NCBI RefSeq assembly: GCF_034931405.1
Contig: NZ_JAYGHA010000013.1
Location: 1 to 64,000 of the forward strand
DNA: 64,000 bases
Origin: RDYJ01 sp034931405
GTDB lineage: Bacteria; Cyanobacteriota; Cyanobacteriia; Cyanobacteriales; Nostocaceae
Direction: 5' to 3'
The position numbers were made by a program, and so were the translations under genes. The notes beneath the pieces were generated by a model that searched no databases, was not told where the DNA came from, and was given only the letters and a program-made list of their open reading frames with translations. Below, in pieces: positions 34,401-43,525 of the stretch; the stretch's first letter is position 1, and each line of letters begins with the position of its first letter.

Positions 34401-35945
34401 ATGATCCAGATTTACAAAATGCGTCCATTCAAAGAAAAAGAATGGTTATTAGCTTTATTGGTAGCATCTCTGTTTTTATGGCTGATAGGTTTGGGTAATT
34501 TACCTTTAAGAGACTGGGATGAAGGAACTTATGCAATAGTCGCTAGAGAAATTTACCGAACTGGCAACTGGTTTTATCCTACTATACAAGGAGATCCTTT
34601 TTTATTAAAACCACCTTTGATGCAATGGTTAATAGCTGTTTGCTATCAAATAGGAGGAGTGCAAGAATTTACTACCAGATTTCCAGCAGCATTTTTAACA
34701 GCTTTAGGAGTACCTTTACTTTACTTAATTGGACGTTTGGTTTTTTCAGAAACTTTACCAGCTTTATTTTCTGCCTTGGTTTATTTAACATTATTGCCTG
34801 TGGTGCGTCATGGTAGACTGGCAATGTTAGATGGTATGAGTATTTCATTTTTTCTATTATTGTTATTTTGTGTTATCAAAGCCCGTGATGATAAAAAATA
34901 TGCTCTTGGTATAGGGTTCTGTTTGGGTTTAATTACTCTAACTAAGGGAATGTTAGTGGTAGTTTTGGCAGGAATAGCAGGTTTATTTATTATTGCTAAT
35001 AAACAATTATCTCTGTTAAAAAATCCATATTTATGGATAGGAATGCTTTTAGGAAATTTACCTTCTATTGGCTGGTATTTTGCTCAATGGCAACATTATG
35101 GTAATACTTTCTTAGATGTGCATTTTCAATCCCAAGCTTTTGATAGACTAGGGACAGCAGTTGAAGGTAATACTGGTCCTATTTGGTATTATGTACTGGA
35201 GTTAATAAAATATTGTTTTCCCTGGTTGTTGTTTCTACCTGGAGGTTTATATTTAAGTTGGAAAAACCGTGATAGGGCTTGGGGTTCTTTGGTGCTTGTT
35301 GGCGCAATTGTTTATTTTGCTATAGTTTCTTTCATGAGTACGAAACTGCCCTGGTATGTTATGCCTGTATATCCATTTTTAGCTTTAGCAATTGGGGCTA
35401 ATTTAAGTTCTCTTTGGCAAGAAGGAAAGTTTAAAAGTAAATTTTTGATAGGATTTTTTGCTTTTTTAATATTTGTTGGTTTAGGGGGTTGTGTTTATTT
35501 TAGTATATTTGATAAACAGCCAATTTTAGTTATTATGAGTTTTGTTTTAGCAATGACTATGGGTATAATATCATGGTTAATAAATCATCATAACCGTCAA
35601 TTTATTCCTGTGTTATTTACTGGAATGTATTTAGTTTTATCACTATTAATGCTTTCAAATTCTTGGATATGGGAGTTAAATGAAGCTTTTCCTGTGCAAC
35701 CAGTAGCAGCATTAATTCGTCAGCATATTACAGCAGGAACTACAATTTATACTTCTTTTGATTATAATCGTCCTAGTTTAGATTTTTATTGTGATTGTAA
35801 AGTTATTGCTGTTCCTGTAGAGGGTTTGCAGGAAATGTTAAATAAAGGAGCTTATTTGTTGGTTGATAATGATAGTCTTGACAAAATAGATTTATCTGGA
35901 AGTGAGGTTTTGGGAGAAGTAAAAGGCTGGAAAATTATTTCATAA
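34401..35945 (+). CDS. ArnT-like polytopic glycosyltransferase (PMT_2/GT83 type)
   Basis: This 514-residue membrane protein has about 11-12 helices. The first periplasmic loop contains RDWDEGTYA (Arg37-Ala45), the Asp/Glu catalytic motif of the ArnT/PMT superfamily, and then LKPPLMQWL. Such enzymes transfer a sugar from a polyprenyl phosphate to lipid or protein outside the membrane. The acceptor is unknown here. Its stop is only one base from the stop of the convergent DUF2079 gene, and the GtrB-like gene nearby may supply the donor. Confidence 0.84.
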   Translation: MIQIYKMRPFKEKEWLLALLVASLFLWLIGLGNLPLRDWDEGTYAIVAREIYRTGNWFYPTIQGDPFLLKPPLMQWLIAVCYQIGGVQEFTTRFPAAFLTALGVPLLYLIGRLVFSETLPALFSALVYLTLLPVVRHGRLAMLDGMSISFFLLLLFCVIKARDDKKYALGIGFCLGLITLTKGMLVVVLAGIAGLFIIANKQLSLLKNPYLWIGMLLGNLPSIGWYFAQWQHYGNTFLDVHFQSQAFDRLGTAVEGNTGPIWYYVLELIKYCFPWLLFLPGGLYLSWKNRDRAWGSLVLVGAIVYFAIVSFMSTKLPWYVMPVYPFLALAIGANLSSLWQEGKFKSKFLIGFFAFLIFVGLGGCVYFSIFDKQPILVIMSFVLAMTMGIISWLINHHNRQFIPVLFTGMYLVLSLLMLSNSWIWELNEAFPVQPVAALIRQHITAGTTIYTSFDYNRPSLDFYCDCKVIAVPVEGLQEMLNKGAYLLVDNDSLDKIDLSGSEVLGEVKGWKIIS

Positions 35946-35946
35946 T

Positions 35947-37332
35947 TCACTGTTTAATAAATAAAAATACATCTTCTTTTTGATATTTTAACTTAAATTT
36001 TGAATTGTTTTTTAATTGGTTAACTAAATTCTGATAATCGTCGACAGTTGCAGCCCAACCAGGATGACGAACATTAAGTAAAATATAATGAAAGTTATTT
36101 ATCTCTTGAATATTATATTTAAACGTAATTAATTCTCTATGGGTTAAATGTGGGCTAATAATATCCGTAGTGAGAACACTATCTTTAGTTGAAATTAAAG
36201 ATATTGCTTCCTGAGTAGCTGGTAAATTATCCGCAAATTTAATATATTTGGAGAAAAAGAAACCCCATTTGCCTAACATTAAAAAACAAATTAAAGACCA
36301 TAAAATAATTAGCCTTGGTTGTTTTACCCATGCTTTACCAGCGTTTAAACTAGCAATTAAAATTAATATTAGAAAAGGAATTATTGGTAAAGAATAATGT
36401 AGAACTAAATTTTTCTGTGAAGGATGGTCAGAAAGGATATTTAGGGCTAAACAAGGAATTGCGGATAATAAAGGAGAAATATATTGATGTTTTAACCCCC
36501 AAATAACAGGCAATACTAAGAAAATAATATATTCTAAATTGATTGTTGAAAAGATATTTTGAAAAATCTGTGTTGGCTGGGAAATAAAAATATTTAATAT
36601 ATCGGAAAATGAGTTTCCTAAATAACTATAGCGATAAAGATGACGGTTAAGTAATGCTGTTTCATTACCAAAAACAGGAATAATGATTTTGTTGGCAATT
36701 AAAAACCATGCGACACCACTTATGATAGCAATTAAACCATATAACCGTCTGTTCTCAAACAATAGCAACCAAACCCCCATAGCTGCTATTGTTAAGGAAA
36801 GTACAGCTTTGCATCCCAACACTACTAAAAAACTTGCACAGAACCAAACTATTTTTTTATTTCTTGCAGCTAAAACTGCTGTTAACAGTGCAGGTACAGC
36901 AAGAGTATCTGGGTGAAAATCACATAAATTGCTGTTATAAACTACAGGATATAATAGATAAACCGCTACCATTGCTGTTGCTTGACTTTCTTTCAAACCT
37001 GCTTGTAGTGCTAAAAAATATGTGGGTATAGCACCTGAAGCTAATGCTAAAGACTGAACGACAAACAGCCAATAAACAGTAGGATAAATTTTATATAATA
37101 AAGCAATAAAATATAAAATCCAAGCAGCATGATCAGCTAAAGCATGAAAACCAAGTACAGAAGAAATAGGATTTTTACCTTGACTGATTAAATAAACACA
37201 TTGATCAAAAAATGCCAAATCTCCAGATGAATTAAATAATTCATGTCTGATAATACTAGATATTAGTAATATTAAGCTACTAATACCTACAATTGCTGCT
37301 AGATGATAATTTTTGTAATGGTAATTTTCCAC
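35947..37332 (-). CDS. DUF2079 polytopic membrane protein
   Basis: This 461-residue protein has about 10-12 membrane helices and the DUF2079 signature DFHPDTLAVP (138-147). Acidic residues in the first loop (GDLAFFDQ, Asp38/Asp43) resemble GT-C glycosyltransferases. The family is not characterised biochemically as far as I know. It begins one base after the stop of the upstream GT-C gene (37334-38542), so the two form an operon. Confidence 0.8.
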   Translation of the reverse strand: MENYHYKNYHLAAIVGISSLILLISSIIRHELFNSSGDLAFFDQCVYLISQGKNPISSVLGFHALADHAAWILYFIALLYKIYPTVYWLFVVQSLALASGAIPTYFLALQAGLKESQATAMVAVYLLYPVVYNSNLCDFHPDTLAVPALLTAVLAARNKKIVWFCASFLVVLGCKAVLSLTIAAMGVWLLLFENRRLYGLIAIISGVAWFLIANKIIIPVFGNETALLNRHLYRYSYLGNSFSDILNIFISQPTQIFQNIFSTINLEYIIFLVLPVIWGLKHQYISPLLSAIPCLALNILSDHPSQKNLVLHYSLPIIPFLILILIASLNAGKAWVKQPRLIILWSLICFLMLGKWGFFFSKYIKFADNLPATQEAISLISTKDSVLTTDIISPHLTHRELITFKYNIQEINNFHYILLNVRHPGWAATVDDYQNLVNQLKNNSKFKLKYQKEDVFLFIKQ

Positions 37333-37333
37333 G

Positions 37334-38542
37334 CTAGATTTTATTATTACTATTCAAGGATAAATTAGATTGAAACTTCGGAAATATCAAATCACAGTTT
37401 TTCACAATAAACCACAATGTAAAACCTAAAGGTATAGAAAAGATTTTGATATATATATCAGTGCCTAAATAGCTAAAAAATGATGCTAATTGTACTGATA
37501 TGGCTACCCACCGATATTGAGGAAAATAAAAAGCAAAAATAATAGATAAAATATCGGTCGGATAAAAATATCTTTCGTGCATTTTAGGCAAGATGTATGG
37601 CATGAAAAATACAGATATTGTAGCTAAATATATCAGCCTATCTTGAGTTATTTCTAGTTTACTTCTGTAGACAAGGTAGGCTAATAAAAATATAGTAGCT
37701 ACAGTTAATAGTAACCCTATAGGTACAACAATATTATAAAATTCATTAGGAATCCATTGATAAAGGTTAGGTACGTTTTTAGCTAGTTCCTTATATTTAT
37801 TGGCTTGATCAAAATACACAAATATTAATTCTTTTATAGGTCTACCAGCAATCCACGCTGGTAACATAGCAATTAAATAAATTAGAGGAACTACGGGTAA
37901 ATAATACCATGTTATGCGTTTTTTTACCAATAAAATTAATAATAAAGGTGCTAAAAACATGGCTTGCAATTTAAAGGAAATTGCTATACCAAAACTGGTT
38001 AATGCAGGAATTTGTTTATGAATAGATAAAAAGTAAACACAGGTTATTAATCCTGTAGTATAAATAACGTCACATTGTCCCCAAAGGGAGCTATTGTAAA
38101 TCACTGTGGGACTTAATATAACTGCTAAAAATGCCCAATTCGCCATTCTCCCTGTAGGATATTTAAGTTTGACAATTTTATAAGTGAAAAATGCACAAAT
38201 AAAATCAACTGTCATGGCAAAAAGTTTAATTCCTAATATCTTAGGAACTCCAGATAGTAAGGTAGCAGCAATTAACAACCAGTAAAGATAGGAAGGTGTA
38301 TAATCATAAAAGTTATATTTAAAGGCACTAAATCCACCATTAGCAACAATAAAATCATACCAAGGATCTAAAAAATATTTATAATCTACTGATTTATTAG
38401 GAACACAAACTAATCTGACCACTACAGCGAATATAATGCCAATAAATAAATAACTGGGAATTTGCGATCGCAGATAGTTGAAAATCCTATCAAACTTATG
38501 TTTAACTAACTTTAATAAAGTCTTGTTTGCAGTTATCATCAT
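37334..38542 (-). CDS. GT-C mannosyltransferase-like membrane protein
   Basis: This 402-residue protein has about 10 membrane helices. Its motifs are VDYKYFLDPWYDF (loop 1 acidic residues), DYTPSYLYWL and SLWGQCDVIY (Trp154-Asp158), the pattern of GT87/Gpi18-like mannosyltransferases that use lipid-linked sugars. There is no signal other than the first helix. The two first Met are adjacent; either may be used. It is the first gene of a pair with DUF2079. Donor and acceptor are unknown. Confidence 0.75.
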   Translation of the reverse strand: MMITANKTLLKLVKHKFDRIFNYLRSQIPSYLFIGIIFAVVVRLVCVPNKSVDYKYFLDPWYDFIVANGGFSAFKYNFYDYTPSYLYWLLIAATLLSGVPKILGIKLFAMTVDFICAFFTYKIVKLKYPTGRMANWAFLAVILSPTVIYNSSLWGQCDVIYTTGLITCVYFLSIHKQIPALTSFGIAISFKLQAMFLAPLLLILLVKKRITWYYLPVVPLIYLIAMLPAWIAGRPIKELIFVYFDQANKYKELAKNVPNLYQWIPNEFYNIVVPIGLLLTVATIFLLAYLVYRSKLEITQDRLIYLATISVFFMPYILPKMHERYFYPTDILSIIFAFYFPQYRWVAISVQLASFFSYLGTDIYIKIFSIPLGFTLWFIVKNCDLIFPKFQSNLSLNSNNKI

Positions 38543-38774
38543 AAATCTTATAATTTCTAGCCTGTTAAATTTTCTACTAATAGAAGCAAGGTATATATTA
38601 CCATCATCTACTGGCTAAAATTTTTACCTTGATAATGTAATTAATAAATACCATACTTTGGTTGCATATCTGATGCAACAGACTGGAAACATTAGAAAAT
38701 TAATCTGCAACCTAGTTAAGCCATAACTATTACTAATATGCTAAATTAATATCAATAGCTTTCTCATCAAAAAT

Positions 38775-39353
38775 ATGCAACTCACAGACAAGCAATATTA
38801 CACCCCAGAGGAATACCTAGAATTAGAAGCAACTGCTGACTACAAAAGCGAATACATTGAAGGAGAAATTATTCCGATGACTGGTGCATCTATAAATCAC
38901 AACCGCATCTCTTTAAATCTAAGTTCTGGGCTAAATTTTGCCTTTAGAGATAAAAATTACGAAGTTTTTATGGGTGATATACGTTTGTGGATACCTCAAC
39001 GACTAATATACACTTATCCCGATGTGATGATTATTGCAGATGAACCAGAATTTTTCAATAATCGCACAGATACAATTACAAATCCCCAGGTAATTATTGA
39101 AGTTTTATCTAAATCTACCAAAGGTTATGACAGAGAAGATAAATTTGCAGCTTACAGAACAATTTCCAATTTCCAAGAATATTTATTAATTGACCAAAAC
39201 CGCATTCATGTAGAACAATTTTCTAAAACTGGCAAGAAAAGATGGAATTTGTGTGAGTACGATGAAGAAGATGAAAATATATCTCTTGTAACTGTACCTT
39301 TTGAAATTTCTTTACAGGATTTATATAATAAAGTAAAATTTACACATTGTTGA
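38775..39353 (+). CDS. Uma2 family endonuclease-like protein (DUF820)
   Basis: This 192-residue protein has a restriction-endonuclease-like core typical of Uma2: YTPEEYLELE start, YPDVMIIADE, PQVIIEVLSKST, then EDKFAAYRTI and FQEYLLIDQ. These contain the acidic and Lys residues expected for a PD-(D/E)XK site. The family is greatly expanded in cyanobacteria and its role is not settled. It is a single gene, one of three Uma2 genes in the window. Confidence 0.88.
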   Translation: MQLTDKQYYTPEEYLELEATADYKSEYIEGEIIPMTGASINHNRISLNLSSGLNFAFRDKNYEVFMGDIRLWIPQRLIYTYPDVMIIADEPEFFNNRTDTITNPQVIIEVLSKSTKGYDREDKFAAYRTISNFQEYLLIDQNRIHVEQFSKTGKKRWNLCEYDEEDENISLVTVPFEISLQDLYNKVKFTHC

Positions 39354-39724
39354 AGTACCTGTCAGGTATCAAGAAAGAAGCTATGGAAAATCTAATATTT
39401 CCCATGTTCGTGAGGGGTTGATTTTTTTAGGTATGTGTTTATATGCTGCTAGAAAAATCAAATTTATATTGTAATTTTTAAATTAAATATTTTTTATATA
39501 ACTGCTGATTTCTCTATCTTAAATATTTTAATCAGAATAAGTTTATATACCTCTTATGTCAATCCAAAAATAAAAAAAATTCTAACTTTTTAAATTCAGA
39601 TGTTTTCAAGCTGTTCAAATTTTATTTTAAAATCAAAAGTAACAATCTATTAACAATATTTATTTGTTACCCATAATTTTCTACAATAATTAAAAAGACT
39701 TTTATAAAAGGTGTAAGTAAAAAA
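39354..39724. other. AT-rich intergenic region
   Basis: This 371-bp AT-rich stretch has no coding frame. Beside the short palindrome GTACCTGTCAGGTATC near 39355-39370, nothing notable was seen. Confidence 0.5.
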
Positions 39725-40183
39725 ATGTCTAAAACCGTTGCAGACGTAATGAGCCATGACCCTATCCTCGTTCGTCCTCAAACTCCTTTAAAAGAAGCCA
39801 TCCAAATCTTAGCAGAAAAGCGAATTAGCGGTTTACCCGTAATTGATGATACAGGTAAATTGGTAGGAATTATATCAGAAACTGACTTGATGTGGCAGGA
39901 AACAGGCGTTACTCCTCCAGCTTACATCATGTTTTTGGATAGTGTTATTTATTTACAAAACCCTGCCACCTATGACCGGGATTTACATAAGGCTTTAGGA
40001 CAAACCGTAGGGGAAGTTATGAGTAAAAACCCTCTGACTATTACTCCTGATAAACCCCTGAAAGAAGCTGCAAAAACAATCCAAGAACATAAAGTTCATC
40101 GTCTCCCAGTGTTAGATAGTACAGGTAAAGTGATTGGGATTCTAACTCGTGGTGATATTATTCGCGCTATGGCTGCTGAGTAG
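39725..40183 (+). CDS. Tandem CBS-domain protein
   Basis: This 152-residue cytoplasmic protein is made of two CBS domains, starting with VADVMSHDPILVRP and VGEVMSKNPLTITP, each followed by a LPV-DSTGKxxGI segment. CBS pairs bind adenosine nucleotides and regulate partner proteins. Stand-alone forms are common in cyanobacteria; the partner here is unknown. Confidence 0.9.
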   Translation: MSKTVADVMSHDPILVRPQTPLKEAIQILAEKRISGLPVIDDTGKLVGIISETDLMWQETGVTPPAYIMFLDSVIYLQNPATYDRDLHKALGQTVGEVMSKNPLTITPDKPLKEAAKTIQEHKVHRLPVLDSTGKVIGILTRGDIIRAMAAE

Positions 40184-40211
40184 AAGATGAGGTGACAGGT
40201 GACAAACAAAA

Positions 40212-40345
40212 GCGGTTAGAAACCGCGTCTACACAGGCAAAACCCACCTGTGTGGGTTTCAAATCTTTGATTTTACGTTAGTCCACGCAGGTGGACTTTG
40301 TTTGTATAGCAGCGTATCCCTTACGGGAGGCAAAGCCATATTCTA
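40212..40345. repeat. Interspersed repeat with three hairpins
   Basis: Three perfect hairpins lie in a row: GCGGTT/AACCGC (40212-40226), AAACCCAC/GTGGGTTT (40240-40259) and GTCCAC/GTGGAC (40281-40296). The last is followed by TTTGTTTGTATAGCAGCG. This matches a non-coding repeat I recall from Nostoc-type genomes. It separates the CBS gene from nblB. Confidence 0.7.
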
Positions 40346-40391
40346 TTCGCCACGCCTGAAGTTGAAACCAATAATAACATAGGATAATTAA

Positions 40392-41048
40392 ATGAGTATT
40401 TCTGCTGAATCGGTGCAAGAATTACTGAGTTCGGAAAATTTAGGCGATCGCCTACGTGCAGTCAATCAAATTCGCGAACTAGAACCCAAAACCGCCTTAG
40501 AATTAGTACAAATCGCTATTGGTGATAAAAATTCCCGTGTCCGTTATTCTGCTGTCAGTCAAATGGATACATTGGGAGAACAGGATTTAGATTTATCCTT
40601 GCAGGTACTACGGGAACTACTTAATGATCCTGAAGCGGATGTACAAGCAGCAGCAGCAGATTGTTTAGGTGCGCTGAAATTACACGCAGCTTTTGCAGAT
40701 TTAGAGCAACTTTACCATCGAACCCCAGAATGGCTCGTACAATTCAGTATTATCGCCACTTTGGGAGCATTGGGAGATTCACGGGGTTTAGAACTACTCA
40801 AAGAAGCACTTACTTCAGATAATGGTTTAGTGCAAACTGCGGCTATTAGTTCCCTGGGTGAATTAGGAGATGTGCAAGCAGTTCCTCTGTTAACTCCTTA
40901 TGCGACTAACCCAGATTGGCAAGTGCGTTACAGAGTTGTCCAAGCTTTAGGTAATTTAGGCGGTGCGGAAGCTAAATCTATTTTAGAGACTTTGGTTAAT
41001 GATGAAATAGAAGCAGTTGCAAAAGAAGCGAAAGCAGCATTGAAATAG
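40392..41048 (+). CDS. nblB: HEAT-repeat protein NblB
   Basis: This 218-residue protein is built of about six HEAT/PBS-lyase-type helical repeats (for example VRYSAVSQMDTLG, VQAAAADCLGALK, VQTAAISSLGELGD, WQVRYRVVQALGNLGG). Length and wording match NblB, a relative of bilin lyases required for phycobilisome degradation under nutrient or light stress. The assignment is from sequence resemblance; other HEAT bilin-lyase-like proteins exist. Confidence 0.8.
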   Translation: MSISAESVQELLSSENLGDRLRAVNQIRELEPKTALELVQIAIGDKNSRVRYSAVSQMDTLGEQDLDLSLQVLRELLNDPEADVQAAAADCLGALKLHAAFADLEQLYHRTPEWLVQFSIIATLGALGDSRGLELLKEALTSDNGLVQTAAISSLGELGDVQAVPLLTPYATNPDWQVRYRVVQALGNLGGAEAKSILETLVNDEIEAVAKEAKAALK

Positions 41049-41053
41049 ATATT

Positions 41054-41119
41054 AGATCCCCGACTTCTTTTTTTTATCCTCTCTATCAATTCTGAATTGA
41101 TGTTAGAGGTCGGGGATCT
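41054..41119. repeat. AGATCCCCGAC inverted repeat, copy 1
   Basis: AGATCCCCGAC (41054-41064) and GTCGGGGATCT (41109-41119) are perfect 11-bp inverted arms around a T-rich spacer, located after nblB. The same sequence, AGATCCCCGACTTCTT, starts the palindrome at 46720. Confidence 0.85.
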
Positions 41120-41173
41120 GAGGTTTGGTGCTACATTAAAGTAAGAAATAAAAGATTACCTGTTGGTAATACC

Positions 41174-41398
41174 ATGCAAACGGAAAAAATATCAATTTCC
41201 TTACCAGCTTCTTTAGTACACTTTATTGAGAACTACAAAATTACCAAAGGGTGTAAATCTCGCTCTCAAGTAATTGAATTAGCGTTAGATTTATTGCGAT
41301 TTCAAGAATTAGAACAAGCATATAAAGAAGCATCAGCAGAAATTGACCCAGAGTGGGAATTAACCGCAGGGGATGGCTTGACAAATGAAACGTGGTGA
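41174..41398 (+). CDS. Ribbon-helix-helix antitoxin (MazE-like)
   Basis: This 74-residue protein begins KISISLPASLVHFIENY, a ribbon-helix-helix DNA-binding fold, then has an acidic tail for toxin binding. It overlaps the MazF-type gene by 14 bases. It probably neutralises the toxin and represses the pair. Confidence 0.85.
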   Translation: MQTEKISISLPASLVHFIENYKITKGCKSRSQVIELALDLLRFQELEQAYKEASAEIDPEWELTAGDGLTNETW

Positions 41399-41723
41399 AA
41401 TTTACTTTGCTAACCTGAGTCCCGCAATAGGATCAGAAATGGATAAACGCCGTCCGGTGTTAATAGCCAGTAATGATGCTAATAATAATGCTGCTAATGT
41501 AGTTACAATTTTACCTATTACTTCTAATGTTAGCCGTGTTTATCCTTTTGAGGTTTTGCTACAGCCAGAAGATAGTGGTCTATCTAAACCTTCTAAAGTT
41601 CAAGCCCAGCAAGTACGTACTATTTCTAAACAAAGGATTTTAGGAGATGCTGTAGGTAGTTTGAGTACAGAATTAATGGAATTAGTTAATGCTGCTCTGA
41701 AATTACATCTTTATTTGGAATGA
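41385..41723 (+). CDS. MazF/PemK-family mRNA interferase toxin
   Basis: This 112-residue toxin has the MazF start KRGEIYFANLSPAIGSE, then KRRPVLIASND and ILPITSN with the Arg and Ser/Thr typical of the active site. It would cleave mRNA at short sequences; specificity cannot be read from sequence. It is complete and overlaps its antitoxin. Confidence 0.9.
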   Translation: MKRGEIYFANLSPAIGSEMDKRRPVLIASNDANNNAANVVTILPITSNVSRVYPFEVLLQPEDSGLSKPSKVQAQQVRTISKQRILGDAVGSLSTELMELVNAALKLHLYLE

Positions 41724-41776
41724 TATCTTTGATAAATTATGGTTGTGCAAAACTGAATAGCTACACATAAAAAATG

Positions 41777-41810
41777 ACCGGGTTGGGATAATTTTGCATT
41801 CCCACCAGGT
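41777..41810 (-). terminator. Terminator of the PEP-CTERM gene
   Basis: A hairpin with arms ACCGGGTTGGGA and TCCCACCAGGT (imperfect) is followed on the minus strand by CATTTTTTATG. It lies 40 bp past the stop of the 41850-42434 gene. Confidence 0.65.
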
Positions 41811-41849
41811 CTATATTTAAGATTTTGATGTTAAAAGCAGTCTTTCAAT

Positions 41850-42434
41850 TTATGCTTTTACAAGTTTGCGACGACGAGCTACGGTCATACCAGCAGCTAC
41901 TAAGCCTAAACCTAACATTGTGGTAGGTTCGGGAACAGAAGCTACTACCACACCTTTGAATACTGAGTTAATACTGGTGCCATCATTATAAGCGGTTTGC
42001 GCTACTCCTGCGTTTGTGAAATCGAAAGTAGTGAAGTCAATGTTTCCTATCGCATTGCTTCCGTCCTCAAACATACCTTTGAAGTTAAAGCTAATGTCTA
42101 CTCCACCTGATATTGCACTAAAAACAGGATTTGTAAAGCTGCTTACAGTAAGTTCCTTACCAACACCATCAATATTGATAAACACTGGAGGTAATGAAGC
42201 AAATATGGTGTCAAAAATATCTCCACCTGCATCACCAGCAAAATCACCAGTTTTCAGTCCTAGTTCGATTCTATTTGGAGCAGTAAAGTTGAAACCTGCG
42301 TTGTTTATAGCAGCTGTAGTTCCATCTCCATCAAATGAGAATTTACCAGTCCACGCTTGAGCAGAACCAGCAGAAGCAATTAAACCAGTAGCAAGAACAG
42401 CAGCGCCTAAAAGTTGAGATTTGAAGTTAAACAT
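41850..42434 (-). CDS. PEP-CTERM sorting domain protein
   Basis: This 194-residue exported protein has a signal peptide (about residues 1-27, ending SAQA) and a beta-rich middle. The C-terminal sorting signal is VPEPTTMLGLGLVAAGMTVARRRK: PEP motif, hydrophobic helix and basic end. Proteins of this type are cleaved and anchored by exosortase and are linked to extracellular polysaccharide. An AGGAGC lies about 8-14 bases before the ATG. Single gene. Confidence 0.93.
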   Translation of the reverse strand: MFNFKSQLLGAAVLATGLIASAGSAQAWTGKFSFDGDGTTAAINNAGFNFTAPNRIELGLKTGDFAGDAGGDIFDTIFASLPPVFINIDGVGKELTVSSFTNPVFSAISGGVDISFNFKGMFEDGSNAIGNIDFTTFDFTNAGVAQTAYNDGTSINSVFKGVVVASVPEPTTMLGLGLVAAGMTVARRRKLVKA

Positions 42435-42936
42435 TGTAGTCTTTAGCTCCTATGAAAAGTTTGTGAAAAAATAGTTACTTGCTTTAGTGGGCAGCAATCC
42501 TATAACTTGTGTAGCAATTCCATAAATAAGCGATTTTACCTGAGTTGAGGTTGATTTGTGTTTTCGTTTAAAAAATAGATTAGGATTGCTGTGTTAACAC
42601 GGTGAGGATACTGTAGCAGTTTGCTTGAGTTCCTTGTGTGTTCCCTACACTAGAATAATTACATAGTCGGTCGGTTACTGGCAATATCTACTGAAGCATC
42701 TTGATGGAATCTTCATCAAGTATTTAGTTATTTCTTTGATATTTGGTAAATTTTGTCAAGGGTAATTCTAGCTGAATACGTCAATTGTATCGGTTAAATA
42801 TCGACTAAATGCTTACATTCTAAGCTTTTCCATGGTTTTGATTTTTTTTATTTATCCGAGTTGTAACAGTATTCCTCGTTCTTTAAAGTTATCATGAAGA
42901 CAATAGACCTTGACATCCTAACTTGTGGTGAAAATA
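42435..42936. other. Intergenic region, promoter of the PEP-CTERM gene
   Basis: This 502-bp AT-rich spacer separates two minus-strand genes. No coding frame or clear motif was found; a promoter for 41850-42434 must be inside. Confidence 0.45.
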
Positions 42937-43455
42937 CTACCCACCATATACCTGTGGCCATGTAGTCCATAGAAAAACTACCACTGCACCTACTGCTAAT
43001 AAACCCTGAATAAAATTCCCTACCAGCGTTCCTACTGTAATTCCTATTCCAGCTTTCACTGCTTTACCTAAATCTCGTTGATACAGAAACTCACCAATAA
43101 TTGCCCCTAAAAGTGGACCTATTAACATTCCCAACAATGGACCACCAAAGGGTAATGCTGGCAATAAACCGAAAAATCCCAGGAATAACCCGACAAATGC
43201 GCCAATTTGTCCCCATTTACTCGCACCGGCTTTTTTTGCTCCTATGTAACCAGCTAAAAAATCCACTGCCATACTCAGAAGTAGAACAATACCTGTAACA
43301 ATCAGAGGTATTTTAATAACTGCGACAGAACCATTAACAATTCCCCAAAGAATAATAGCTCCTAATATTAAGCTACTACCAGGAATAGCGGGAACTACTG
43401 CACCAATTACACCCACGAGCATTACAGCTATTAATAACCAGTAAATAATTTGCAT
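42937..43455 (-). CDS. DUF456 family membrane protein
   Basis: This glycine-rich membrane protein of about 172 residues has four or five helices and the DUF456 wording (GVIGAVVPAIPGSSLILGAI, GLFLGFFGLLPALPFGGPLLGMLIGPLLGAIIGE). I chose the start MQIIYWLL at 43455, the first ATG before a hydrophobic helix; an upstream in-frame start at 43488 is possible. The function is unknown. Confidence 0.8.
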   Translation of the reverse strand: MQIIYWLLIAVMLVGVIGAVVPAIPGSSLILGAIILWGIVNGSVAVIKIPLIVTGIVLLLSMAVDFLAGYIGAKKAGASKWGQIGAFVGLFLGFFGLLPALPFGGPLLGMLIGPLLGAIIGEFLYQRDLGKAVKAGIGITVGTLVGNFIQGLLAVGAVVVFLWTTWPQVYGG

Positions 43456-43525
43456 AATTATTGTCTGAATCAGGATGTCCAGGATCAAAGTATGAACAGG
43501 ATGAAAACAGGAACTTTATCACCAA

